This document shows, piece by piece, positions 9,058 through 18,612 of a stretch of 41,397 nucleotides of DNA. A program made the translations under genes and the position numbers. Source of the stretch: Streptomyces sp. DH12 (GTDB lineage Bacteria > Actinomycetota > Actinomycetes > Streptomycetales > Streptomycetaceae); the NCBI RefSeq assembly GCF_020873895.1, contig NZ_JAHWGT010000049.1, positions 1 to 41,397 of the forward strand, in the 5' to 3' direction. The notes below the pieces were generated by a model that was not told the origin of the DNA, ran no database searches, and saw only the letters and a program-made list of their open reading frames with translations. Each line of letters starts with the position of its first letter. Position 1 is the stretch's first letter.

Positions 9058-9693
9058 ATGCCCACGCCATACGGATCACGAGGCGGCCTGGCGTTCAGCG
9101 CAGACGAGCTGCGTGTGCTGCGACGCGCCCTGGGACACGCCCTGCACCCGACCCCGCTGGACGGCCAGGACGTCCGGGACTGCCTGCGCCTCGCCGCGGC
9201 CGTGGAGGACGCGGCCCGCGAAGGGGACCGGCTGAGGGCCTTCGTCCTGGCCGACCTGGCCCGCTACCGCGCCTCCCTGCCGGGCGCCGCCGCCGGCTAC
9301 CTGGAGCTGCTCCAGGGCGCCCTGGCCGCCGGGTACGCCCCCCGCGCCGAAGACCTCGCCGCGCTGCGCACCCTGCGCGCCACGCCCGCCGCGGCGGCGC
9401 TGCTCGCCCGCTGCGAGGCACCGATGGAACGCTCCACGCGCACCCGGCACCTGCGTCCCCGCCCGGCGGCGGGCGCGACGGCGACCATCCCCGCCCCCGC
9501 GGGCCCGCACGCCCGGCGGCTCTTCGCCCTGCCGGGCGGCCGCAGTGAGGAGGAGGGCGAGCCGAGGAGGCCCCAGCCGCCCAAACCGCCGTCCCCCGCG
9601 CCGGGCGAGCGCCCCGTGCCCAAGCCGTCCGAGGTCTTCCCGCCGCGCCGGCGCCCCACCCCGCCCCCGTCGGAGAAACGGGCCGCGGGGTAG
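9058..9693 (+). CDS. Conserved hypothetical protein
   Basis: 211 aa, not recognised beyond being Streptomyces-like. Residues 1-125 are mostly helical with regular Leu/Ala spacing, including FSADELRVLRRALGHAL and a second block LRAFVLADLARYRASLPG, like a small all-helical bundle. The last ~70 residues are Pro/Arg/Lys-rich and probably disordered. There is no signal peptide or membrane segment, so it should be cytoplasmic. A TATTGT box 6 nt upstream and the absence of a ribosome-binding site suggest a leaderless mRNA. It ends 14 bp before the next small gene on the same strand. Confidence 0.75.
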   Translation: MPTPYGSRGGLAFSADELRVLRRALGHALHPTPLDGQDVRDCLRLAAAVEDAAREGDRLRAFVLADLARYRASLPGAAAGYLELLQGALAAGYAPRAEDLAALRTLRATPAAAALLARCEAPMERSTRTRHLRPRPAAGATATIPAPAGPHARRLFALPGGRSEEEGEPRRPQPPKPPSPAPGERPVPKPSEVFPPRRRPTPPPSEKRAAG

Positions 9694-9694
9694 C

Positions 9695-9700
9695 TAGTCT
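9695..9700 (+). promoter_or_regulatory. -10 box for a leaderless start
   Basis: TAGTCT lies 7 nt before the ATG at 9708, between the stop of the upstream gene and the start. It matches the Streptomyces -10 pattern TAGnnT. There is no ribosome-binding site in the remaining gap. Confidence 0.4.
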
Positions 9701-9707
9701 GGATGCC

Positions 9708-9896
9708 ATGGACTACGTATCCGCGCTCCTTCCGCCCGTGGTGATGGCCATCTTCTTCACCGCGGTCGTGGTGACGATCGTCAAGAGCCAGGGCGGCCCC
9801 AACAAGACCAAGGAAGACGCGGCCGTCGAGGCGGCGTTCGCGCGTGCCGAGTCGGTGCGCCAGGCCGACGGTTCGGCGGAGCCGGGCAAGGCCTGA
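9708..9896 (+). CDS. Small single-pass membrane protein, hypothetical
   Basis: 62 aa. One hydrophobic segment at about 5-25 (SALLPPVVMAIFFTAVVVTIV) is followed by a charged tail (SQGGPNKTKEDAAVEAAFARAESVR) likely to form a cytoplasmic helix. Composition and frame use are typical of real genes, and small membrane proteins of this shape are conserved in Streptomyces as far as I recall. Function unknown. It is followed by a strong terminator. Confidence 0.75.
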   Translation: MDYVSALLPPVVMAIFFTAVVVTIVKSQGGPNKTKEDAAVEAAFARAESVRQADGSAEPGKA

Positions 9897-9975
9897 CCCC
9901 GGCCGGTCGGGTCGGCCGGGCGGGTCCCTGCCTCCGGAGAGTCGGGCGGGGACCGCTCTCCGAGCGGCCCCTTCG

Positions 9976-10012
9976 AGGACGTACGACGTGTTCCGCGTCG
10001 TACGTCCTTTTT
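9976..10012 (+). terminator. Intrinsic terminator
   Basis: A perfect 13-bp stem (AGGACGTACGACG at 9976-9988 with its complement at 9996-10008) and 7-nt loop run directly into a T-run (10008-10012). It ends the two-gene unit upstream and insulates the BlaI-type gene. The arm contains the self-complementary GTAC, so a protein operator cannot be excluded. Confidence 0.85.
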
Positions 10013-10048
10013 GTCACGTCAATAGGTGTTCCTTCCGGGAAATCCCAC

Positions 10049-10054
10049 TATGGT
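10049..10054 (+). promoter_or_regulatory. -10 box for the BlaI-type gene
   Basis: TATGGT lies 6 nt before the GTG at 10061, fitting a leaderless transcript. The stretch just upstream (10009-10050) is noticeably AT-richer than its surroundings, as expected of a promoter. Confidence 0.4.
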
Positions 10055-10060
10055 GGCGGT

Positions 10061-11014
10061 GTGCCCCGTCCCTTGGGAGAGCTGGAAGACGCCGTCATGA
10101 CGCGCGTCTGGCAATGGAACCGTCCTGTCACCGTCCGGGAAGTCCTGGAGGATCTCCAGCAGGAACGGTCCATCGCCTACACCACGGTCATGACCGTGCT
10201 GGACAATCTCCACCAGAAGGGCTGGGTGCGGAGGGAAGTCGTCGGCCGGGCCTATCGATATACGGCGGTCTCCACGCGCGCGGCCTACTCGGCCGCACTC
10301 ATGAACGAAGCGTGGTCTCGGAGCGACAACCCGGCGGCCGCGCTCGTCGCCTTCTTCGGCATGATGTCGTCCGAGCAGCGGGAAGCGCTGAACGACGCGA
10401 TCCGGATCGTCCAGCGCGACACCCCGGAAGGCCCGGGCGAAGCGCCGGAAGGCCCCGCCGGCCCGGAACCCGAAACACCGGGAAATGACTCCGGGCCGGA
10501 GCGCGGAGAACCGTCGAATGCGCCGGCGGAAGGCAATGGTCCGGACATCTCCCCGCGCACGCCCCGGCACACGGACCCGGCACCCGGCGACGGGTCTGCG
10601 CAGCCGCAGACGGAACCGCGGACGGAACCGCAGACGAAACCGCCGTCGGAACCGGGCGCGGCCACCGCGCCGGCCACCCCGGAATCCGCGAACCGGTACG
10701 CCGGACAGCCGCCACGCGCACCGTCGCCGGAACCCGCGGAAAACGCTCCCACCGGTGCCGCCCCGCCGCCCGGCACCCCGGCCCCCGACGCCGCCCCGCC
10801 GCCCGAAGCGGCCGCACCCCCGGCCGCCGCCCCACCGTCCCCCGCCCCCGCCCCGGCCGCGCCCGCCCCGCCCGCGCCGTCCCGGGAGGCGGCCGCGCCG
10901 CCCGGACCCGCGGACGCCCGCCCCGGCGGAGGCGCCGGCTCCGGCGGCCGCCCCGGGGACCGCGGCGCAGCCCGGCACCAGGGTGCCCGGCAGCGGCCCG
11001 ACGCGGAGCGATAG
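10061..11014 (+). CDS. BlaI/MecI/CopY-family repressor with long disordered tail
   Basis: 317 aa, GTG start. Residues 1-120 form a complete BlaI-type winged-helix regulator: PLGELEDAVMTRVWQW, the recognition helix SIAYTTVMTVLDNLHQKGWV, wing residues GRAYRYTAV, and the dimerising C-terminal helix DNPAAALVAFFGMMSSEQRE. Family members are normally 120-140 aa. The remaining ~190 residues are Pro/Ala/Glu/Thr-rich with short repeats (TEPRTEPQTKP) and no hydrophobic segment. Codon use stays strongly GC-biased, so the tail is probably translated, although a lost stop codon is possible. No beta-lactamase or M56 sensor gene is next to it, so the signal and targets are unknown. Confidence 0.8.
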   Translation: MPRPLGELEDAVMTRVWQWNRPVTVREVLEDLQQERSIAYTTVMTVLDNLHQKGWVRREVVGRAYRYTAVSTRAAYSAALMNEAWSRSDNPAAALVAFFGMMSSEQREALNDAIRIVQRDTPEGPGEAPEGPAGPEPETPGNDSGPERGEPSNAPAEGNGPDISPRTPRHTDPAPGDGSAQPQTEPRTEPQTKPPSEPGAATAPATPESANRYAGQPPRAPSPEPAENAPTGAAPPPGTPAPDAAPPPEAAAPPAAAPPSPAPAPAAPAPPAPSREAAAPPGPADARPGGGAGSGGRPGDRGAARHQGARQRPDAER

Positions 11015-11017
11015 CGT
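11012..11017 (+). promoter_or_regulatory. -10 box upstream of the acetyltransferase gene
   Basis: TAGCGT lies 8 nt before the ATG at 11026. It overlaps the stop codon of the upstream BlaI-type gene (TAG at 11012-11014). The spacing fits a leaderless transcript. Confidence 0.35.
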
Positions 11018-11025
11018 TCGCAGGC

Positions 11026-11598
11026 ATGTCCTCCACGTCATCCGCGTCCGCCCCCACCCCCCCCACCCCGGAGCAGTCCGGGAATGCCCGCGCGAAAGCC
11101 GTCACCGTCCGCCGGGCGAGGACCGGTGACGTCGCCGCGGTCCGCCGGCTCGTCGACCCCTACGTCACGCGCGGCATCCTCCTCGACAAAGCGACCGTGA
11201 CCCTTTACGAGGACATCCAGGAGTTCTGGGTCGCGGAACGCGACGAAGACGCTACCGTCGTGGGTTGCGGCGCACTCCATGTGATGTGGGAAGATCTCGC
11301 CGAAGTCCGCACTCTCGCCGTGGACCCCGACTTCAAGGGCGCGGGCGTCGGCCATCAGGTGCTGGACAAGTTGCTGCACACCGCCCGCTGGCTCGGGGTG
11401 CGCCGGGTATTCTGCCTCACCTTCGAAGTGGACTTCTTCGCGAAGCACGGCTTCGTCGAGATCGGTGAGACGCCGGTCGACGGAGATGTCTACAGCGAGC
11501 TGCTGCGTTCCTATGACGAGGGTGTCGCCGAGTTCCTCGGTCTCGAACGGGTGAAGCCCAACACCTTGGGCAACAGTCGCATGCTTCTGCACCTGTGA
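11026..11598 (+). CDS. Amino-acid N-acetyltransferase (GNAT; ArgA-like)
   Basis: 190 aa. A single GNAT domain after a ~25-residue variable N-terminus. The acetyl-CoA site shows as VRTLAVDPDFKGAGVGHQVL (about 90-109; the Q/RxxGxG/A-type loop is KGAGVG). The C-terminal block LGLERVKPNTLGNSRMLLHL and VGCGALHVMWEDLAEVRT match my memory of the short N-acetylglutamate synthase of Mycobacterium tuberculosis (Rv2747), which makes N-acetylglutamate from glutamate for arginine synthesis. The classical ArgA amino-acid-kinase domain is absent, as in that enzyme. No arginine genes are nearby. Confidence 0.85.
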   Translation: MSSTSSASAPTPPTPEQSGNARAKAVTVRRARTGDVAAVRRLVDPYVTRGILLDKATVTLYEDIQEFWVAERDEDATVVGCGALHVMWEDLAEVRTLAVDPDFKGAGVGHQVLDKLLHTARWLGVRRVFCLTFEVDFFAKHGFVEIGETPVDGDVYSELLRSYDEGVAEFLGLERVKPNTLGNSRMLLHL

Positions 11599-11742
11599 TC
11601 CTGCCCGGCGGGGCGATCCCTATGTCCGAATCGCGTATGTTTCCCGCGTTCTCGCGCTTCTGAACCTGCGCCGAGGGTTTGTGTTTTCCAGAGAAAAGCG
11701 GTTTCCTTTCCGCGTACTGCATTTTCGATGAAAGGAAATCCG
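11599..11742 (+). other. AT-rich leader/promoter region of lsr2
   Basis: About 144 bp with A/T-rich runs (for example GTTTGTGTTTTCCAGAGAAA and GCATTTTCGATGAAAGG), clearly lower in GC than the flanking genes. Lsr2 binds AT-rich DNA, so this stretch could be an autoregulatory site. No -35/-10 pair could be assigned with confidence. Confidence 0.5.
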
Positions 11743-12078
11743 GTGGCACAGAAGGTTCAGGTCCTTCTTGTCGACGACCTCGACGGCGGCGAGGCGGACG
11801 AGACGGTGACGTTCGCTCTGGACGGCAAGACCTACGAGATCGACCTCACCACCGCCAACGCGGACAAGCTCCGCACCCTGCTCGAGCCGTACACCAAGAG
11901 CGGTCGGCGTACCGGTGGCCGTACCGCCGGTGGCCGCGGCAAGGGCCGTGCGGCGGCGAACGGCAGCCAGGACACCGCGAAGATCCGCGCCTGGGCCAAG
12001 GAGAACGGCTACAACGTGAACGACCGCGGTCGTGTGCCGGCCGAGATCAAGCAGGCGTACGAGGACGCCAACCGCTGA
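11743..12078 (+). CDS. lsr2: Lsr2 nucleoid-associated xenogeneic silencer
   Basis: 111 aa from the GTG at 11743, preceded by AAAGGA at 11731-11736; an ATG 15 bp upstream overlaps that ribosome-binding site and is less likely. Lsr2 is an H-NS-like protein that oligomerises and coats AT-rich, often horizontally acquired DNA. The N-terminal oligomerisation domain (KVQVLLVDDLDGG...VTFALDGKTYEIDL) is followed by a basic linker of Gly/Arg/Lys (about 55-72) and the C-terminal DNA-binding domain with the AT-hook-like RGR motif (DRGRVPAEIKQAY). The 3' end overlaps the convergent hypothetical gene by 32 bp. Confidence 0.96.
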   Translation: MAQKVQVLLVDDLDGGEADETVTFALDGKTYEIDLTTANADKLRTLLEPYTKSGRRTGGRTAGGRGKGRAAANGSQDTAKIRAWAKENGYNVNDRGRVPAEIKQAYEDANR

Positions 12079-12643
12079 CCCGGGGCGCACCGGCGCCGGC
12101 GGCCCGCAGTCGGGCCCGGTGGCACTCCGCCGCGGCCACCGCGACGAGCCGCACCAGCCCGGAGCCGCCCGAGGACGCCGAGAACCCCGCGACCCCCGTG
12201 ATCCCCGCGAGCGTGGCCTCCACCTCGCGCCCCGGCACGGGCGGCCGCAGCCAGCCGACGGCACCGGGCACCTCCCAGCCCGGTGGAGTGGGGGCGGCCA
12301 TCCGGCCGCCCACCCCCCAGGCGGTCAGGTCCAGGCCCACGCCGCCCCACTCCAGCCACTCCAGGAGGCCGGGGAGCTCCTCGGCGCTCCCCGCCGCCAC
12401 GAGGATCCGCGCCCGCCCACCGGCGACGGCGACGGGCCACTCCCCGTCCACGCGCCGGACCACGGCGAGCCCCGCGACGGCCGGCAGGTCCAGGACGTCG
12501 AAGCGGACCCCCGTGAGCAGCCAGGTCGGCGGCCCGGCCACCGAGGGCCAGCCGAGCCGGTCGGCGTACCAGCGGGCGACGCACGGCCCGTCCGCGGGAC
12601 GTCCGTCGAGCGGTGTGCGCGGAGGAGGGACGGTGAGCGCCAT
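12047..12643 (-). CDS. SCO3374-like hypothetical protein
   Basis: 198 aa. It resembles the Streptomyces 'SCO3374 family', a name I recall without a known function. Seen in the sequence: an N-terminal ARWYADRLGWP motif, the hydrophobic core TWLLTGVRFDVLDLP and VAVAGGRARILVAAGSAEELP, and a C-terminal segment SGLVRLVAVAAAECHRARL. The phrase about local conditions for a 'bifunctional primase-like' N-terminus (W-x-W-x-G-x-D type) is only a weak resemblance. Its last 32 bp overlap the end of lsr2 on the other strand. No signal peptide or membrane helices. Confidence 0.7.
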   Translation of the reverse strand: MALTVPPPRTPLDGRPADGPCVARWYADRLGWPSVAGPPTWLLTGVRFDVLDLPAVAGLAVVRRVDGEWPVAVAGGRARILVAAGSAEELPGLLEWLEWGGVGLDLTAWGVGGRMAAPTPPGWEVPGAVGWLRPPVPGREVEATLAGITGVAGFSASSGGSGLVRLVAVAAAECHRARLRAAGAGAPRVSGWRPRTPA

Positions 12644-12853
12644 GCCGGGGGAACTCCCGGCACCCCACGGAAGTTACGCACAGTGGGAAACGATCGCTGT
12701 GCGTGTCCGAGCGGGGGGCGTGCGGGCGCACCCAGCGGCGCAAGGGTGTTCGCCCGTAGCTGAGGCGGAGGGGGTGCGCCGCATGGACTGTCGGTGGTTC
12801 CGGGTAAGACATCCCTTGTGGGGAGGGGCGACACGCGGGCGCGGACGTCTCAC

Positions 12854-12867
12854 GTTCGCCATCGGCG
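12854..12867 (+). promoter_or_regulatory. ClgR-binding motif
   Basis: GTTCGCCATCGGCG matches exactly the motif GTTCGC-N5-GCG reported for Streptomyces ClgR, an activator of clpP1P2, clpC1 and lon. The wider sequence GTTCGCCATCGGCGTAC is a nearly perfect palindrome. It lies about 32 bp upstream of the sigma-R-like -35 box, a position suited to activation. Confidence 0.75.
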
Positions 12868-12898
12868 TACTGCCGGTGCGGGTATCTGCCTGGCCTGC

Positions 12899-12925
12899 GG
12901 GAACATCGTCTCGCACCATCGGGTT
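12899..12925 (+). promoter_or_regulatory. Sigma-R-type promoter of clpC
   Basis: GGGAAC, 18 nt, GTT closely matches the sigma-R (thiol-oxidative stress ECF factor) consensus GGGAAT-N18-GTT. clpC is a known member of that regulon in S. coelicolor as I recall. Transcription would start near 12932, giving a 5' leader of about 140 nt. Confidence 0.6.
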
Positions 12926-13071
12926 GGAGCATTTGTCGGCGTTCGGGTCAGGAGGCCATCGACGGGTGTCGGCAGTTGGAATGAGCGGTCCCCGCTTGCG
13001 GGACTAAGCTGCGGAAGGACAGGGAGGGGACCGACCCCTTACTGCCTGACCGCTCTGAGGAGCGATTAACG

Positions 13072-15597
<2,526 letters not shown>

Positions 15598-15659
15598 CAC
15601 GGCGTTGACACCCGAGGCGTGACCCCCGACGTGTGACGGCGTCGCGCCGAGCGGTGAGA

Positions 15660-15709
15660 GGGCTGCCCCCTCGGACTGGACCTCCAGTCCGAGGGGGCAG
15701 CCCCTTTTT
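15660..15709 (+). terminator. Strong intrinsic terminator of clpC
   Basis: A perfect 21-bp inverted repeat (15660-15680 with 15683-15703; in practice a 4-nt loop) is followed by TTTTT at 15705-15709. It separates clpC from the convergent dacB. Confidence 0.92.
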
Positions 15710-15756
15710 CACGTCCCCCTCCCGGGGCGGCCCCGGCCACGGCCGGGCCCGGTGGG

Positions 15757-17385
15757 TCAGCAGAGGGTGTCCGACTTCCGCCAGGCGCACTCCAGGCCCG
15801 TCGTCGCCGGCCCGGCGTGCCGTTCGGCCGCCGTGCCGGCTGCGGGGCGGGCGGCGCGGATCGCCCCGGCGGCCGTGTCGGAGGAGGCCAGCGTGACGAC
15901 CACGGCGTCCTCGACGCTCTTCACCGACGACGCCAGGTGGTTGTTGAGCACGACGCCGTACACCAGACGCCGCCCGGCGGCGTCGGTGACGTACCCGGCG
16001 AGGGCAGAAGCGCCGGTCAGCGTGCCCGTCTTGGCGCGGGTGTTGAGCGCCGCGGGGGTGCCGCACATGCGGGTGCGCAGGGTGCCGCCGACGGCCCGGT
16101 CCGGCGCGCAGGCCACGGGCAGCGAGGCGTACCAGTCGGCGAACCACGGGGCGTCCTGCACGGCGAGGAGCAGCCGCGTCAGCTGGGCGGCGGGGAAGAG
16201 GTTCATCCGCGACAGACCGGAGCCGTCGACCTGGCGCAGCTGCCCGGTGTCGACGCCCTCCTTCCCCAGGTACTCCCGCACGGCGGCCAGGCCCGCCTCC
16301 CAGCTGCCGCTGCCGGACACCTCGTGGCCGATGGCCTTGGTGAGGGTCTCGGCGTGCATGTTGTTCGACAGCTTCATGAAGGGCAGCAGCAGCTCCCGCA
16401 GCGGCATCGACCGGTGCGTGGCCAGGGGCCGGGCCTTCGCCGGGGTGGGCAGGCCCAGCCGGACGGGACCTTCGACGCGTACGCCGTGGGCGGCGAGCGC
16501 GTCGGCGAAGACGGCCGTGGCGTACCCGGTCGGCTCGTCGACGGTGATCCACTCCTTGGTCGGGGCGGCCCCGACCGGGATCTCCCCGGTGATGACGAGG
16601 GTGTTCATGCCGTGGGCGCGGGTGATGGCGAGCGTGTCGGGGCGGCCGGCCGCGACGGTCGTGGCGCGGTTGTCGACGCGGACGTAGTCGGTGCGGGGGG
16701 TCAGCGTGACCGCGGGGCGCCGCCCCGCGGTGCCGGCGGCGGCCGCCTCGACGACGAGGGTGCCGGAGTCGTAGTCGGTGTCCGGGGCGAGGGTCAGCGG
16801 GGAGATCTGCGCGGAGTAGTACGACGACTCGTCGTCCGCGGCCCACGCGCGGCCCAGGCGGTGGGTGTCGAAGCGGGTGTCGTCGGCTACGAGGCGGCCG
16901 GTGACGCGCCGGACGCCCGCGGCGGCGACCCGTGCGGCGAGCCGGTCGTAGTCGGCGGCGAGGGTGGTCGGGTCGCCGGTGCCGCGCAGGTACAGGTCGC
17001 CGTGGAGCGTCCCGCGGTGGTTGCGGCCGGTGGCCAGTACCTCCGTGGTGAACCGGTGGTCGGGGCCGAGGATCGCCATGGCCGCCACGGAGGTGGGGAT
17101 CTTGGTGGTGGAGGCCGGCATGAGGCGGTCCCCGGCGTCGCGCTGGTACAGCGTGGCGCCGGTGGCGGCGTCGGCGACGACGACGCCCGCGGCGGCCCCG
17201 TCGAGGCGGGGGTCGGTGAGGATCCGGTCGATGGCGCCCTTCAGCCCGGTGTCGGACGGCCCGGCGTCCGCGGGCTCCCCCGCCAGACCCTGCACGGTCC
17301 AGGTGAGGAGCGCGGCGAGGCCGAGGGCGGTACCCCGGGCGGCGAGGGACTTGCGCGTCTTCGTGGTGCGCGTCACGGGTCTCAT
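15757..17385 (-). CDS. dacB: D-alanyl-D-alanine carboxypeptidase/endopeptidase (PBP4, peptidase S13)
   Basis: 542 aa, ATG start. A basic N-terminus and hydrophobic segment (about 13-35) form a signal peptide or anchor, so it acts outside the membrane, trimming the terminal D-Ala or hydrolysing cross-links of peptidoglycan. All three penicillin-binding motifs are present: SxxK as STTK at 92-95, SNN in KLSNNMHAETLTK, and KTG in RAKTGTLTGASALAGYV. The large insert between the first two motifs, typical of class C PBPs, is also seen. Divergent from an M23 peptidase gene, forming a cell-wall remodelling pair. Confidence 0.93.
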   Translation of the reverse strand: MRPVTRTTKTRKSLAARGTALGLAALLTWTVQGLAGEPADAGPSDTGLKGAIDRILTDPRLDGAAAGVVVADAATGATLYQRDAGDRLMPASTTKIPTSVAAMAILGPDHRFTTEVLATGRNHRGTLHGDLYLRGTGDPTTLAADYDRLAARVAAAGVRRVTGRLVADDTRFDTHRLGRAWAADDESSYYSAQISPLTLAPDTDYDSGTLVVEAAAAGTAGRRPAVTLTPRTDYVRVDNRATTVAAGRPDTLAITRAHGMNTLVITGEIPVGAAPTKEWITVDEPTGYATAVFADALAAHGVRVEGPVRLGLPTPAKARPLATHRSMPLRELLLPFMKLSNNMHAETLTKAIGHEVSGSGSWEAGLAAVREYLGKEGVDTGQLRQVDGSGLSRMNLFPAAQLTRLLLAVQDAPWFADWYASLPVACAPDRAVGGTLRTRMCGTPAALNTRAKTGTLTGASALAGYVTDAAGRRLVYGVVLNNHLASSVKSVEDAVVVTLASSDTAAGAIRAARPAAGTAAERHAGPATTGLECAWRKSDTLC

Positions 17386-17829
17386 GCGACCTGAGGATCC
17401 CGGAGGCTGGGCCCCTCAGGAAGTAGGCGGAGCCGGTTCCCCGTGACGATGCGCACAGGGCAAACCGGAGGTACTAGAGGGAATAGTGAGCCGGCGCCCG
17501 AAGTGATCTCGTGCGGGGGTGCCCCTGCCCCGGCTGCCGGGCGCGAGGGCGGGCGAGGGCGGGTCCGGCGCCGCCACCAGCCGGGGTGCGGCGCTGGCCT
17601 GGCCTTGGACATCACGGATCGATGCCCGTTTTGCCCCTGTTTTCGTGGGTCGGACCCGACCTCCGGGGCGGCGTCAAGTGTGCGCGTCACACCCCGTCCG
17701 CTACGACCGGACCTCGTAGAACGGGCGTTTGGGGCAAGCCGGGAGAAGCCGGTACCAAGGGATGACCGAAGGCCCGGTGCGCCGCTCGCACCGGGTCGGT
17801 CCTTGTCCCCGCCCCGGAGGTTCCCCTCG
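17386..17829. other. 444-bp divergent control region dacB / M23 peptidase
   Basis: No convincing gene is seen. An inverted repeat (CTGAGG...CCTCAG, about 17391-17419) lies next to the dacB start. Around 17630-17740 there are T-rich words (CCCGTTTTGCCCCTGTTTTCG) unusual for the region, then the duplicated word CGACCGGACCTCGTAGAACG-like sequence and a strong hairpin at 17764-17801. The plus-strand frame that continues upstream from the M23 gene is Arg/Pro-rich and probably not translated. The length suggests a structured 5' leader for the M23 gene. Confidence 0.5.
17764..17801 (+). promoter_or_regulatory. Leader hairpin upstream of M23 peptidase
   Basis: GACCGA (17764-17769) pairs with TCGGTC (17796-17801) and CCCGGTGCG (17773-17781) pairs with CGCACCGGG (17787-17795), with an AGG bulge on one side and a 5-nt loop. 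It ends 14 nt before the GGAGG ribosome-binding site (17816-17820). This could be a transcription attenuator, a terminator of an upstream leader RNA, or an mRNA-stabilising stem. Confidence 0.55.
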
Positions 17830-18558
17830 ATGTCGCACGCCAAGCACCCCGCCCGTAACGCCGCCGTCGCCCTCGCCGCCGCCGGCATGGGAGCCGCGAT
17901 GGTGTTCGGCGCCGGTGCCTCGGCCGTCGCGGCCGAGGCGCGGGCCCCGCTCGCCCTGGACACCGCCGCCGCCGTCGCGGCCCAGGCGTCCGCCCAGGCC
18001 GAGGCCGCCCACCAGGCCGCCGTCGCCAAGGCCGCGCAGGCCGCGAAGGCGCAGGCCGCCCAGGCGAAGGCCGCAGCCGCGAAGAAGGCCGCCGTCGCCA
18101 AGGCCGCGGCCGCCAAGAAGGCCGCCGCCGCGAAGGCCGTCGACTGGGTCAAGCCGGTCACCGGTTACAAGCTCACCGCCGGCTACGCGCAGGGCGGCGC
18201 CATGTGGACGAACAAGCACTCCGGCCAGGACTTCGCCGTCCCCGTCGGAACCCCCGTCAAGGCCGCCCACTCCGGCGTCGTCGTGAAGGCCGGCCCCAAC
18301 GGCGGCGGCGACGGCCCGGCGTACGGCAACGCCATCGTGATCAAGCACGCGAACGGCACCTACTCGCAGTACGCGCACTTGTCGAAGATCAACGTGTCCG
18401 TCGGCGCCAAGGTGAAGACCGGCCAGCAGATCGCCCGCTCCGGCAACACCGGCAACTCCTCCGGCCCGCACCTGCACTTCGAGATCCGTACGACCGCCGA
18501 CTACGGCTCCTCCGTGAACCCGGCGTCCTTCCTGCGCGCCGAGGGCGTCGTCATCTGA
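17830..18558 (+). CDS. Secreted M23 family metallopeptidase (LytM-type)
   Basis: 242 aa from the ATG at 17830, with GGAGG 9 nt upstream. A signal peptide covers about 1-35, cleaved near ASAVAAEA. A long Ala/Lys/Gln helix (about 40-104, with repeated KAAAAKKAA words) probably forms a coiled coil or a wall-spanning spacer. The C-terminal catalytic domain has the zinc ligands H130xxxD134 (HSGQD) and H216 in HLH (H214, H216), with the YAHLSKINV element typical of LytM/M23 endopeptidases, which cut peptide cross-bridges of peptidoglycan. Divergent from dacB; a hairpin follows. Confidence 0.93.
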   Translation: MSHAKHPARNAAVALAAAGMGAAMVFGAGASAVAAEARAPLALDTAAAVAAQASAQAEAAHQAAVAKAAQAAKAQAAQAKAAAAKKAAVAKAAAAKKAAAAKAVDWVKPVTGYKLTAGYAQGGAMWTNKHSGQDFAVPVGTPVKAAHSGVVVKAGPNGGGDGPAYGNAIVIKHANGTYSQYAHLSKINVSVGAKVKTGQQIARSGNTGNSSGPHLHFEIRTTADYGSSVNPASFLRAEGVVI

Positions 18559-18562
18559 CGCA

Positions 18563-18588
18563 CGCGCTCCCCGGCGGGCCGGGGCGCG
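18563..18588 (+). terminator. Hairpin between M23 peptidase and cseC
   Basis: CGCG plus CCCCGG pair with CCGGGG plus CGCG around a 4-nt loop, with a CT bulge. It starts 4 bp after the M23 stop codon, before the convergent cseC. No T-run. Confidence 0.5.
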
Positions 18589-18612
18589 ACCCCGGCGGGG
18601 GCCCGCGAGGGC

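Larger units (their letters stand above)
12644..13071. other. 428-bp control region of clpC
   Basis: No gene is seen. The region holds a degenerate ClgR-like site at 12748-12761 (GTTCGC, 5 nt, then GCT instead of GCG), a perfect ClgR box at 12854-12867, a sigma-R-like promoter at 12899-12925, and the clpC ribosome-binding site GAGGAG about 10 nt before the ATG. A short inverted repeat (GCCGGG/CCCGGC) lies at about 12644-12661, next to the start of the minus-strand gene. Confidence 0.6.

Noticed and set aside
9976-10008. The inverted repeat upstream of the BlaI-type gene as its operator
   Set aside because: The T-run at its end and distance from the gene fit a terminator better; the TACA/TGTA dyad typical of BlaI operators is not seen.
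17443-17829. In-frame upstream extension of the M23 peptidase
   Set aside because: It would bury the signal peptide behind ~129 Arg/Pro-rich residues; the ATG at 17830 has a good ribosome-binding site and starts a normal signal sequence.
17500-17829. ydaO-type c-di-AMP riboswitch upstream of the M23 gene
   Set aside because: Attractive by context, but the conserved core words I would expect (GGGTGAATC-like and the CCGAACCCG...CAGCTAACC segment) are not found.
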